Part shown: positions 9,447 to 18,799 of the stretch, in pieces
How the letters are laid out: every line of letters starts with the position of its first letter
How positions within the stretch are numbered: position 1 is the first letter of the stretch
Source: Macrophomina tecta
Taxonomy: Eukaryota; Ascomycota; Dothideomycetes; Botryosphaeriales; Botryosphaeriaceae
Length of the DNA stretch: 64,000 bases
NCBI GenBank assembly: GCA_024180945.1
Contig: JAKSGN010000005.1
Location: forward strand, 186,001-250,000
Reading direction: 5' to 3'
Made by a program: the position numbers and the translations under genes
The notes under the pieces: model-generated
Told to the model about the DNA's origin: nothing
What the model saw: the letters and a program-made list of their open reading frames with translations, nothing else
Databases searched by the model: none

Positions 9447-9662
9447 CAACGTCAATATCGGGTCCAGATTGATTGATTGATAGGATTTTCCAATAAGGTC
9501 AAATTGATTGATCAATAAGGTGTTGATATTGATTGAATTGAATTGATTGACACACGGTTCACGTAGCAAAATCTCGTGATGCTTGGCATAGTGTTGAGAT
9601 TGATAGCCATACAATCTAGCTAACTCTTGCTAGCTATAGCTACTCCCGCGTGTATAGAGTCC
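9447..9662. repeat. Sub-terminal ATTGATTGA motifs, left side
   Basis: Several copies of TGATTGATTGA-like sequence lie between the left inverted repeat and the transposase stop. The same motif recurs on the right side. Confidence 0.7.
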
Positions 9663-11909
9663 TCAACTTCTTTCAATGATGCCTTCTGCGTTCCATGAGC
9701 GTAGTATCTGCCCAACTGCTATAGTATTGGCCTCCAGCCTATTGCGCAATGGCGTCACCATTTGTCCTGCCAAACTGAATATCCTCTCCACCTCTGCCGA
9801 CATTGCCGGTATAGAAAAGAGGTCCAGAGCCATACGTGATAGGCGGGGGTATTGCTGGCGGCGTAGTATCCAGTAATCAACTGGATTGGTGACTGCGTCA
9901 TCTGTAGGAGAGGTATCGAGCTGCCAGTAGGTGTACTCATCCTCGGTCAGATCTAGATGCTTGGTCCTCCTGGAGGCAGCAAGCCAGCTGTCAAATTCGC
10001 TGAGATGTTCGCGTTTACGCTTCTGCGGTAGCTGTGGGTCCTCAGCAATAGCAATTGACTGATACTCATCCTTCCAGAGCTTTAGAACAGCTGCCTTTGC
10101 CTTCTTGATCCAGCTCTTCTTGAATGCCCACTGATCCTCAATCCACTCCCAGCGGTAGGCAGGGTGAAGGGCGCAAGCTGCGACGTAAGCTGGAGTATCA
10201 TCAAGGAGCTGATAGTACTCATCTAGCTTAGCCCACCCCAAATTGATGTTCACCTTGAAGTGAGAGTCAGGATACTGATCTGTGCGGATCTTGACCTCCT
10301 CCAGCTTGTTCAACAGGTACTCCATGCATGGAAGGACTTCCCATAAGCCGCCAAACCTACCACTAGTTGGGTTGGCTTGTAGCCTGATTGTGACTTCATG
10401 AAAAGGCTTCAAGATGGAGTGATATTCAGCAAGAGTTGCCCAATCATCTGAGGTTAGATAATCATCCACGATTGCCGGCTTGTTCTTTGTCTTAGCTGGC
10501 ATTGGCTGAGTCCTACTAGCAGTGCGAGGCTTGACGTATTTATCCCATTCTTGAACTTCGTGGAGGACGAGGGCGTCAATGACTGACTGTAGCTTGATTG
10601 CGCGCTCAATCATGGCGGAGGTAGAGTTCCATCGTGTCGCATTATCTTCTATAACCTCGTAGGTAGGGCCGTTTTCGCCAGTCAACGCTTGCTCGTTCCG
10701 CTGAAGTTGGTGCAGTCTCTGATAGACAAGGTTTGAGCGCTGAATCCAGTGGACGATATTGTGAAGCTTGCCGATAGGGCCCTTCTTGCGCCAGAGTAGG
10801 AGCTCAGCGAGTAGCTCCTTTGGCTGAGCGCAGTCGTTCTCGAACGCGTCAGCTTCCTTGCCAAAGAGGATCTGGCGGACTACCAGGTTTATGATATGGC
10901 CAATGCAGCGCAAGCGGCGGTGCTTGTGATTGAAGCCAAACTCTTCAGCTAGCGCGTCCATGCACGTGTCGTTGTTTGACGCGTTATCCGTGACAAAGTA
11001 GCCAAGTTGCCCTCCAATGCCCCATTCCATAATTATCTGGGCTACCTCTTCCGCAAGGCTGTCACCAGTATGCCGTCCTTCGGCGTGTGGGAGGCCAATA
11101 AGGAACTTGCGAAGCGTGCCAGAGAACGTAAGGAAGAAGACGTTAATACCGAGTAGAGAGAGGTGATTACACGACGTCCAGCCGTCAAAGGCAAGGTGTA
11201 TAAGGCCAGGTGAGCTCTGAAGAAGCTCAGAAACGATCCCTTTATGGCGGTTGAATTCATCAAGTAGCCATTTACGAACAGTAGAGTGTGTTGGAAGGCT
11301 GCCAGTAGACGTTACTGCAGGATTCAAATAGCTAAGAACGCGCCTGAATCTCTCGCTTTCAAGCTTGCGGAAAGGAATGTTATCGGATGAGACCCAATCA
11401 GTGAGTAGTTGCTGGAAGTACGCCGGATTGAATGATGTGACAAGGCGATTGACAATAGCCTGCTCTGAAGGCCTATTCGTATCCAGTCCAAGCCGCTGAG
11501 CAACTGAAATCTTGGCCCGTTTGACGTGACGCTTCCCTGTAGGATCCTCAACCTTGTGCTCAGTCACCAGGTGCCTTGCCTGATTATCAGTGCCAGCAGC
11601 AGCGAAGCTAGCTGGTTTGTGGGCTTTCTTGTGCACGCAGTACATACAGACCCAGCGGGTACGCCCTTCTACGTCCTCAATGTCATATGCGTGCTCCCAA
11701 GTCCACCCGCTGCGCTGCTTTGACTCTGTGACATGATATCCACGGAATTTCTGCCATGGGAAGTACTCCCACCCTTCGCGTACAGGTCCTCGGCCATCAA
11801 CGGCAAGATTGGTGGGTTGCGCAGGATCTGAGTCCTGTTGAGAGGAAAAGAGGCTAGTGGGCGCGCTAGAGAGGCTTAAAACAGAGTGTTGATCGTTGCT
11901 AGAGTCCAT
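9663..11909 (-). CDS. hAT transposase with BED zinc finger
   Basis: A 748-residue open frame with no stop or frameshift. A BED-type zinc finger is seen at Cys88, Cys91, His113 and His118 (WVCMYC to RHLVTEH). The middle holds the RNase H-like catalytic region, including HLAFDGWTS, the YFVTDNASNND segment and the RRLRCIGHIINL helix. The C-terminus has the hAT dimerisation domain (DYWILRRQQYPRLSRMA to FSIPAMSAEVERIFS, with a final PLRNRLEA). Length and order fit an active fungal hAT transposase. No intron is needed. The protein should bind the terminal and sub-terminal repeats to cut and move the element. Confidence 0.92.
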   Translation of the reverse strand: MDSSNDQHSVLSLSSAPTSLFSSQQDSDPAQPTNLAVDGRGPVREGWEYFPWQKFRGYHVTESKQRSGWTWEHAYDIEDVEGRTRWVCMYCVHKKAHKPASFAAAGTDNQARHLVTEHKVEDPTGKRHVKRAKISVAQRLGLDTNRPSEQAIVNRLVTSFNPAYFQQLLTDWVSSDNIPFRKLESERFRRVLSYLNPAVTSTGSLPTHSTVRKWLLDEFNRHKGIVSELLQSSPGLIHLAFDGWTSCNHLSLLGINVFFLTFSGTLRKFLIGLPHAEGRHTGDSLAEEVAQIIMEWGIGGQLGYFVTDNASNNDTCMDALAEEFGFNHKHRRLRCIGHIINLVVRQILFGKEADAFENDCAQPKELLAELLLWRKKGPIGKLHNIVHWIQRSNLVYQRLHQLQRNEQALTGENGPTYEVIEDNATRWNSTSAMIERAIKLQSVIDALVLHEVQEWDKYVKPRTASRTQPMPAKTKNKPAIVDDYLTSDDWATLAEYHSILKPFHEVTIRLQANPTSGRFGGLWEVLPCMEYLLNKLEEVKIRTDQYPDSHFKVNINLGWAKLDEYYQLLDDTPAYVAACALHPAYRWEWIEDQWAFKKSWIKKAKAAVLKLWKDEYQSIAIAEDPQLPQKRKREHLSEFDSWLAASRRTKHLDLTEDEYTYWQLDTSPTDDAVTNPVDYWILRRQQYPRLSRMALDLFSIPAMSAEVERIFSLAGQMVTPLRNRLEANTIAVGQILRSWNAEGIIERS

Positions 11910-12264
11910 CTTGATAGTGGGAGAGTTGCTGCTGAGCTGCTGAGAAAATGTAGAACGGATCTGAAAGAGCAGATTCAGCTGTCCCTTCTAGCCATTCTGA
12001 GAGAGCGTTTATATACTAGCTGCCAAGAGAATGTGCCCGACACGTTGTGTGCCAAGAGTGTATCAGATAAAAGGCTAGCCTGACGTGGCTTGAGCGCCAC
12101 AAGAGCGAGATGATCATCAAAGCTGCTTTCTATACAAGGTAAGCCGTCAATCAATATCGTCAATCAACTGGCCCGGAGCAATTGATTGATTGACGAAAAT
12201 GACAGACCTCAGTTGATTGATTGATTGCCAAGACATTGGTCAATATTGATTGACCGTCAATATT

Positions 12265-12285
12265 ATTGAATTGATTGCCACCCTG
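12265..12285. repeat. hAT right terminal inverted repeat
   Basis: 21 bp ending CCACCCTG, the inverse of the left end. Confidence 0.9.
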
Positions 12286-13527
12286 CTCGCTAAGCAGATT
12301 TTGCGGCTTTGAGGGACATGATGGCCCTAAAAGAGGAGCTCCTAGCACCGGGGCCAGATTTTCAGAGACCGACTGGCATAGGTTGCAAAGCCGCTATGTG
12401 AATTAGCTCTAGAATAGGAAAAAGCAGTCTCTCGGAATGCAGAGTGCTTCAAACCGGGACCAAGACTTCATCGTTTCATGGGTCCCTACTGTCCAACCGC
12501 TCATCATTTCGCTCCTGACTTCAGTTCATGTGCCAGTTTCACGTGCCTTCCAAGAAGCTCTAACGCCGCGCAGAGCCTTAGCTCATTACGAGAGGGAGCC
12601 ATCCTCGTTTATATTCCCCGCCGTCATGCATGCGCGGGAATGCTACGACTGCGCTGTCTATTCATCGGTTACACTTCGGGGAACTGTTGTGGCTCCGACA
12701 CCATATGGGGCAGTTCAGTCATTGGAGCAACTTGGGGTTGGAGATGGACTCAGCGCAGCTATGGATCTTTCACCATACGCATATGCAATTTCGAGCATTG
12801 AATTTGCCTTTCGGTGGCCTTCGTATGTGAGCGAAAATGCTTCCATAACACCGGTAGACACATTTTCCTTACTAAACTCGCGCCAGGTCGTTCGCTTAGC
12901 CCGCTCTTGGATGAAACTGAACGTCCGCTCTGCACCGTCCTCCTCCGTCCACAGCCTCCGGGCTACATCGCTGACCTCTTTTGCCGCGATCATGATCGAA
13001 AGAGAGAAAGCGCAGCCGAGCGGCATTGCCAAGAGCACAACTCGATACCGTCCCCGACCCACGTCACCTGTGCGCAGAGCAATGTCGCCTACACTTCTAC
13101 GCTCTTCGGACGCACCATCACAAGCGCCAGCCGGCCATCAGGTCCTCCGCTGGGCCTGTTCCATACGGATAGCATCCTCGGCAAAAGAGTGACTCTTTGG
13201 CCGGGGTGTTGGTGGGACGGCACAGGCCGACCTCCCCGCCGAGTGGCGCAGTCACCTACAACCACGCCCTAGTGCCAGACGCCCACCCGGTGGAATGGAG
13301 ATAATGCCAGAGCGAAAGGCGATAGTATGGGCCGGTGCGGCGGGCTTTCAGTTGAGCAAGCCAAATGGAACCGAATGTGAAAACTGCGGCAGGATAAAAC
13401 AAACTAAAGAATCATCATCCAACGCATCAAACTCAGTACGAGATATTCTACAGCCTTCTGTTCGCCCACGTAGCCTCGGTAACTGTCTGCAGATGGATTC
13501 TGCCTCATTCTCCAGTCCTTGAGCTCC
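12286..13527. other. Flank of the transposon, no gene confirmed
   Basis: Opposing open frames cover about 12437-13192. The minus one contains a hydrophobic stretch (VVLLAMPLGCAFSLSIMIAA, about 12995-13055) that could be a membrane anchor, followed by a charged region, but it has no start codon and no known motif. It is not a match to the missing half of the truncated UstYa gene. Treat as unassigned. Confidence 0.35.
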
Positions 13528-15033
13528 TCATTGCTCCGACCACCTCTCCAACAACCGCTTCGCCATTGTCACCGACCTCTTATCCAGCACCTCGACCAGA
13601 ATCTCCGACGCCCAAAACATCACCACCAATGTCGCCGACGCCGTGAAGAATGTCACCAGCGCAGGGCTCCCCGACCCCACACACACCATCACCACCGCCC
13701 TGAACCTGCGCAGCAGCGTCCTGATGACGAGCTGATGCACGAGGTACAGCATGAACGAGATCTTCCCGAAATACTGCACCGCCGGCAACTCGAACGGCCG
13801 CTGCAGCGCGCGGCACCCGCACATCCCCGCCACAAACGCCACACCGCCGATGCTCCGCCAGCAGCTGAGCGCGGCGAAGCCGCCCCCCTCGTCGTCAATC
13901 CACACTCGCGGCGTGAGCGGCCGCAGCACCGCGTAGCACGGGCTGAACAGCTGCGCGTCCGTCTGCACCGGCGTGCACAGCAGGTACACTCCCACCGCCC
14001 AGAGCAGCGCCGCGCCCGCACGCTTCCACCTCCCCCGCCCCTGTCCGTCCTGGCCGACATTGCCGTCCTACTTCCGCGCCGCCACCGGCGCGATGATGCC
14101 GCCCGTGCTGCTGTTGTTACTACTCCATCGCCCGCGCTTCTCCAGCACCCCCTCCACCTCCGCGACCCCCAGCCCGCCCACAAAGGCCGCAGCCTCCCAC
14201 GCCCCCCGCCCCACCAGCAGCACGCCCGCCAGCCCCACCACCACCCCGCACCGCGGCCCGTCCCGCACGCCCGCCAGCGCCAGCAAGCACCCGTACACGA
14301 CCAGCGACCCGCGCAGCTCCGCCGGGATCGTCCACAGCTGCGGATTGAGGCCCGGCGGCGCGGTGCCGCCCGCGCCGTTGAGGACGGCGTCGAGGGCGCC
14401 GCCGAGGTAGTTGGCGAGGAAGGAGAGGTGGTCGGCGAGCGATGGCGGCGGGGTCGTCGAGCGCAGCGAGAGGGCCAGCGCGCGCGGGTTGTCCCACCAG
14501 CCCCAGTCGTACAGGCGCAGGTAGAGGAGCAGGTGCGAGAGGAGGGTGATGGCGAGCACGGGGCCGGCCAGCCGGAGGGTGCGGCGGAAGAGCGCGCTGG
14601 AGAGCGTGGTGTGGAGAGGGGTGAGGTTCCTTTTGGCGGAGCCGTTGCTCGTCGTGGCGGGGGTGGTGAGGGCGCTGGAGTCGGTGGTGCTGCTGTAGAT
14701 GGCCGTGCGTTGCCGGATGAAGGAGAGGGAGAGGCAGTAGCCCGAGATGACGAAGAAGAGCGGGACCATGGCGTGCATGGCGAAGAGGATGCGGAACGGG
14801 GGCAGTTGGAGGAGGGAGGCGTTCGAGGAGGGAGATGGCTCAGCGTGGTAGCCGTGGTATTTGGTCCCAACTTCGTTGAAGAGCATGTGGTTCGTGGTAA
14901 CGATCAGGGCGGCGAGGCCGCGGACGCCGTCGATCCAGGCTGTGGACGAGAGTGCGGGTTTGTGGGTTTTGGAGAAGAGGACCCGTGGGAAGGCTGGCGC
15001 CGGGATGGAGGGACGGAACTTCCGGGGGATCAT
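13528..15033 (-). CDS. Acyltransferase-3 family membrane protein
   Basis: Two exons, 15033-14086 and 14040-13528, with a phase-0 intron of 45 nt (GTGGCG...CAG); 486 residues. It starts at MIPRKF. The region around residues 32-60 has the family opening, WIDGVRGLAALIV with a following His in NHMLF; then VPLFFVISGYCLS, the typical second helix. Around ten hydrophobic segments follow, ending with a PAVQYFGKISFMLYLVHQLV segment that is characteristic of the C-terminal part. These integral membrane enzymes move acyl groups, often acetyl, onto sugars or lipids. It lies directly downstream of a GT2 gene on the same strand. Substrate unknown. Confidence 0.88.
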
Positions 15034-15114
15034 CGTTGCTGGAGGGGCGCTGGCCTGGGAAAAGGGAAGAAAGGTGAGTGAAGAATTGACGGTCTCTGAG
15101 AAGTGCGAAGCAGT

Positions 15115-15121
15115 CTTTATA
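15115..15121 (-). promoter_or_regulatory. TATA box of the acyltransferase gene
   Basis: Minus strand TATAAAG lies about 83 bp upstream of the ATG at 15033. Confidence 0.55.
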
Positions 15122-15281
15122 TGCATCGCACCGGGCTGTCTCGATTATCGCTGACTAGCCCTTATAGTACACGTGTAAAGCACACCCTATTTCCCGATCG
15201 TCGGGAGTGTCAATCTATGTACCGATTTCAATATTTCACAATATTCCGCAGCTGCCCGGCGTCCGAGCGCTCCTCTAGCAT

Positions 15282-17237
15282 CTAGGCCACGACGACCTTC
15301 TCTCCGCCGCCAGCGCTCCTCGCCCTCCTCCCTCCAAAGGGCCACCCCAGGCACGCGTGCGCCATGAAAATCCCCACCGCCAACGCCGCCATCTCCATTC
15401 CCAACACCACATACTGCGGCGCCACCCTCGAGCACACATACCTCGCCCCGGCGCTTGCCGTGATCATCATCCACAGCGTCATCGCCGCCAGCGCGCCCAG
15501 ATTGCCCCATCCCTCGCCGCGCGGCTTGGCCGCGCTCTCGCCTGCCGCGCGCATCTGCGTGCCCCACCCGCCCTCGAGCGCGGTGATGCTGCTCCAGAGC
15601 ACGATGCCAGGCAGCGGCAGCTGGTAGAAGAACTGGCCGAGCATGAGCGAGGGGATGCCGACGCCGACGGAGGCCAGGCTGGTGGGATGGACGGCCGCGT
15701 TGTACGCGGTGAAGAGGACGCAGCGGAGCAGGATGTCCGCCCAGGAGTAGAGGAAGGGAGTCTGGCCGTCGTAGATGTAGCGCACGGTGTAGACGCCGAC
15801 GCAGAGGGGGCCTGTGCGGAAGTGTCAGTGAGTGCGGCGGGAGCGGAGGGTTGGGGGGGTTTGGCGCACCGTAGTGTCGGATCATGGCGTTGAGGAAGGG
15901 GATCGCGCCGTGGATGGCGTAGACTTTGGGGTACTGCCAGCGCTCGATGTGGGCGGCGCGCGCCCAGCGGAGTTGCTGCAGTATCCAGCGGACGACGGTG
16001 GTCGGCGTGTCGGTGAGGGCGAGGGCGAAAGGGAGGAAGGTGACCTTGTAGTTTTGGAGGAGGAGCAGCGTTGTAAGGTGGCGGTCTTCGTTGACGACCT
16101 GGGTATTGTCAGCATGGTCTTCTTGCTTCACTGATTGTGTGGGTGATTTACAGTGCGGACGCCAAGGGAGGTCTGGATGTACCAGTCAAACAGGATACCC
16201 TCGAGAGCGCTGAGTCGGAAGGCCGCGCATGGCCCCGGCTGGCAGTCGATAGCGTCGGCCGCGCCATTCTGGCTCCTGGTAATGGCCATCTCAGACCAGT
16301 ACACCGCAGCGCCAAGCTTCGTCAACCAGTTCTCGTCCGAATTGTGGACGCCAAGCGTCACACAACTTCCGCCAATCCTCGAGTCGAGCTTCATGCTTGC
16401 GGCGGCCTTCTGCAGCGTGTCCGGCATGACCAGCGTGTCCGAGTCGCTCGTCCACAGGAACTCGAGCTCATTGTGGCTGGCGCCGCGCAGGATCATGGAC
16501 ATGACGAAGTTGGTGAACATGATGTCCTTCTTGCAACCGTGGGGCTGGTGGAAGCAGATGACGCGTGTGCCTGATTCGTTCTGCGGACGCTCGAGCAGGC
16601 CGTATCGCTGAAGAATGGCCTTGGCCTTGTGGAATATGAGGCGCATGGCCATGTCTTTGGCCTCGGCGAGCATCTCTTCGGGAAGTTGCTTGAGGTTGTC
16701 GAGCCGCTCGTTCAGGGCCTTGGGCTTGTACGAAGAACCGAATGCGTGGGCTTCGGCGGAGCGGAGCACCATATTGGCCAAGGGCTCGTCGATGGCTACC
16801 ACCACGGCGGCAGGGTAGACGCGCTCGACCACTCGCACCATCTCCATGTCCTGAGGGCCGTTTCCGTCAATGCCAATCAGGAAAGTGTCGACCCCAGATG
16901 GCTTGTACGACTCGAGGCAGCGCTGGAAGAGGCCGGCCTCTTCACGGTACCCGACGACGGACGCCATAAATTTCGCGCGGTTGCCGCCCTTTTCGGGATC
17001 TATCTGCGAGTCCTCCCTCTGGACGGCTTTGAGCCGCCGGAGCCCTTTCTGGCGGTTCCATTCGGAAAGCGCACAGCTGAAGATGGCTTCAATGGTAACG
17101 GGCCAGTTTGTAAAAGACCGGAAGCCGTAGAAAGGAACAATGAAGGCCACCGCAAGGCAGCAGAGAGAATTGAAAATCAGAGTGAACCATGATGGTGGTG
17201 GGGGCTTGGCGGAGGTGCCGGGAAATGAGAAGGACAT
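15282..17237 (-). CDS. Processive type 2 glycosyltransferase (GT2, hyaluronan/chitin synthase-like)
   Basis: Three exons, 17237-16152, 16098-15870 and 15811-15282; introns are 53 and 58 nt and both joins keep the frame, giving 614 residues. Membrane segments lie near residues 15-40 and in the last 200 residues. The GT2 core has SDSDT at 264-268 (metal-binding Asp pair), QPGPCAAFR at 333-341, NEDRHL (the general-base region) just after the first intron, and QQLRWARA, the Q(Q/R)xRW motif of processive synthases. This layout matches the fungal GT2 that Zymoseptoria and Fusarium need for hyphal growth on solid surfaces. It likely makes a cell-surface polysaccharide at the plasma membrane; the sugar is not known. 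The acyltransferase follows 249 bp downstream. Confidence 0.9.
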
Positions 17238-17320
17238 GTTGGATTTCCAGATGAATAAGGCTGTTCAAGCACAATGACTGAAGCGGGGTGATGGAGAGAC
17301 CCAGAGTCGGTTCAGACCGA

Positions 17321-17327
17321 CTTTATA
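17321..17327 (-). promoter_or_regulatory. TATA box of the GT2 gene
   Basis: Minus strand TATAAAG lies about 85 bp upstream of the ATG at 17237. Confidence 0.55.
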
Positions 17328-17489
17328 CGCAGCGGAGTAGCATGGAACGTAATCTCGACGAGATGTCTCTATCGATGGCCTGGAAAATTAATCGACGCGG
17401 CCGCGCTCGTAGGTCAGTGACGTGTGGCGCGCATAGCGCCGGAGTCCTCAGCGCAGCTGGTCAACTTCGTGAGTAGAGCTCTCTCTCCA

Positions 17490-17770
17490 AGAGGCTGAGT
17501 CACTTGGCAGTGTTCGAGGCATTTAATCGTACCGCTGTGTCTCACGGGACCTGCGGAAAAGAGCAGCTCAGAGATGGCAAGTAGCACAGCTTCCTCACTG
17601 GCTGAGTGACTTGGCGGTTTCTTGAGGCATCCATCCGACCTGTCGTGTGTCACGCGAGAGGTTGAAGCGGACGCTCAAATATGGCAGGTAGTAATTGTTC
17701 CCAAGAGGTTCGCGTGGCTTGGCAGGTACCGAGCCCTCCATCAACTTGCCTTCTGTGACACTACGGGATT
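17490..17770. repeat. Diverged tandem repeat, period about 105-110 bp
   Basis: Two copies align clearly: one begins near 17490 with CTGAGTCACTTGGCAG, the next near 17602 with CTGAGTGACTTGGCGG. Both continue through a GAGGCAT block, a GTGTCTCACG/GTGTCACGCG block and an ATGGCAAGTAG/ATGGCAGGTAG block. A third, weaker copy starts near 17708 (GTGGCTTGGCAGG). It lies in the non-coding gap between the GT2 and GT31 genes. Confidence 0.6.
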
Positions 17771-18675
17771 CCCGGATTTCCAATTTTGCAAGCGAACTCC
17801 AGGCGGTGCGAACGGCACCCTCGGATGTAGCTCAGACTATGGTACGCCAGATCGTATTGGCTTGACGATCTCGGATGGCCAGCTGGGCGGGGTCGCACTT
17901 GATCGTCGCCACGCACTGGAAGTCTCCGCAGACTACTCCAGGGTGCTCGTGCCCGATGCCGACCTTGGTAGAGGACCTGAAGATCAGGCTGATGTGCATG
18001 GGTGGGGCTACGTCCACGAGGGTCCGCGTTTGTAAGCTGTGCTTCAGTGTGCGGATGATTCCTACTTGATTTGTGGATGTGTCCGGGGGAACGAGCGAGC
18101 CAGGCCGTGGCCGAGGAACATGACACGTCTGGTGCGAACCCGGCTGAGAATTTGGCTGAAACAGTGTTGCACTCGGTCGTGGTAGACACATCGTCCGTGT
18201 TATCGCGGGGACCAGGCAGTCCGGCAGCCGTAAGCGGCAGCAACCTTATACAGATCTCCAGCCCAGAGCCTCCGGATGGGGGCCGGGGCATCCCGACACC
18301 ACGCCACCGCGCGAGACGCCTATCTGAAACCTTTCTTCCAATTTCCGGATGCGGCAGTTCTTCTATGTGCGAGGCACCGTGCGTCGAACGAGAGGGAAAG
18401 TGAGTCCGGCACGCACGGAATCTAGTCGGAAAGCGGTAAGACATTCGTATTCACATCGTGTTGCAACGGTCTTCAGGGCAGCCTTAAGGCTGGCCGGGGA
18501 TCGGTCCGAAAAGATAGGAAGATAGGCAGCTGCCCAGAGCGCTCGGGCCGGAGTTGCGGAGTGGGGTACGTATACGGCCATGGCGTGGCCTTGGCTGGGT
18601 CTGATTGGCCACGCCCCTTTAGCATACTTTCGATGGCTGCTGTTTATTCTCACGTCCATTAAGCGGTCGGTGGAA

Positions 18676-18681
18676 TATAAA
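18676..18681 (+). promoter_or_regulatory. TATA box of the GT31 gene
   Basis: TATAAA lies about 120 bp upstream of the ATG at 18800. Confidence 0.55.
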
Positions 18682-18799
18682 GGTAGAAGGTGGCTTATAG
18701 TGAGCACCGGCTTCTCTTCATCCAGCATTGTTTTCGACTTGGCGTATTTCACCCGTTACCCGTCTGGTCCCGATCTCTCCTCCACTTTCCGCATCTGCC

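Larger units (their letters stand above)
9426..12285 (-). mobile_element. hAT-superfamily DNA transposon, apparently full length (2860 bp)
   Basis: Matching inverted termini begin CAGGGTGGCAATC on both sides and hold for 21 bp. The element contains one long intact transposase gene and has sub-terminal clusters of the motif ATTGATTGA at both ends (about 9466-9545 and 12150-12270), as is common for hAT transposase binding sites. The 8 bp outside each end (GTCTGCTG on the left, CTCGCTAA on the right) do not match, so the expected 8-bp target duplication is absent. Confidence 0.85.
17238..18799. other. Intergenic between divergent GT2 and GT31 genes
   Basis: Apart from the tandem repeat and TATA elements at each end, no gene is supported. 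Short opposing frames have no motifs. Confidence 0.5.

Noticed and set aside
9418..12293. 8-bp target-site duplication of the hAT element
   Set aside because: The 8-mers on both sides differ at most positions; shifting the ends by one base does not create a match.
12437..13192. 251-codon plus-strand frame as a gene, or as the missing half of the truncated UstYa gene
   Set aside because: It has no recognisable motif and is opposed by an equally plausible minus frame. Neither strand shows the HQLHC motif expected for the missing half.
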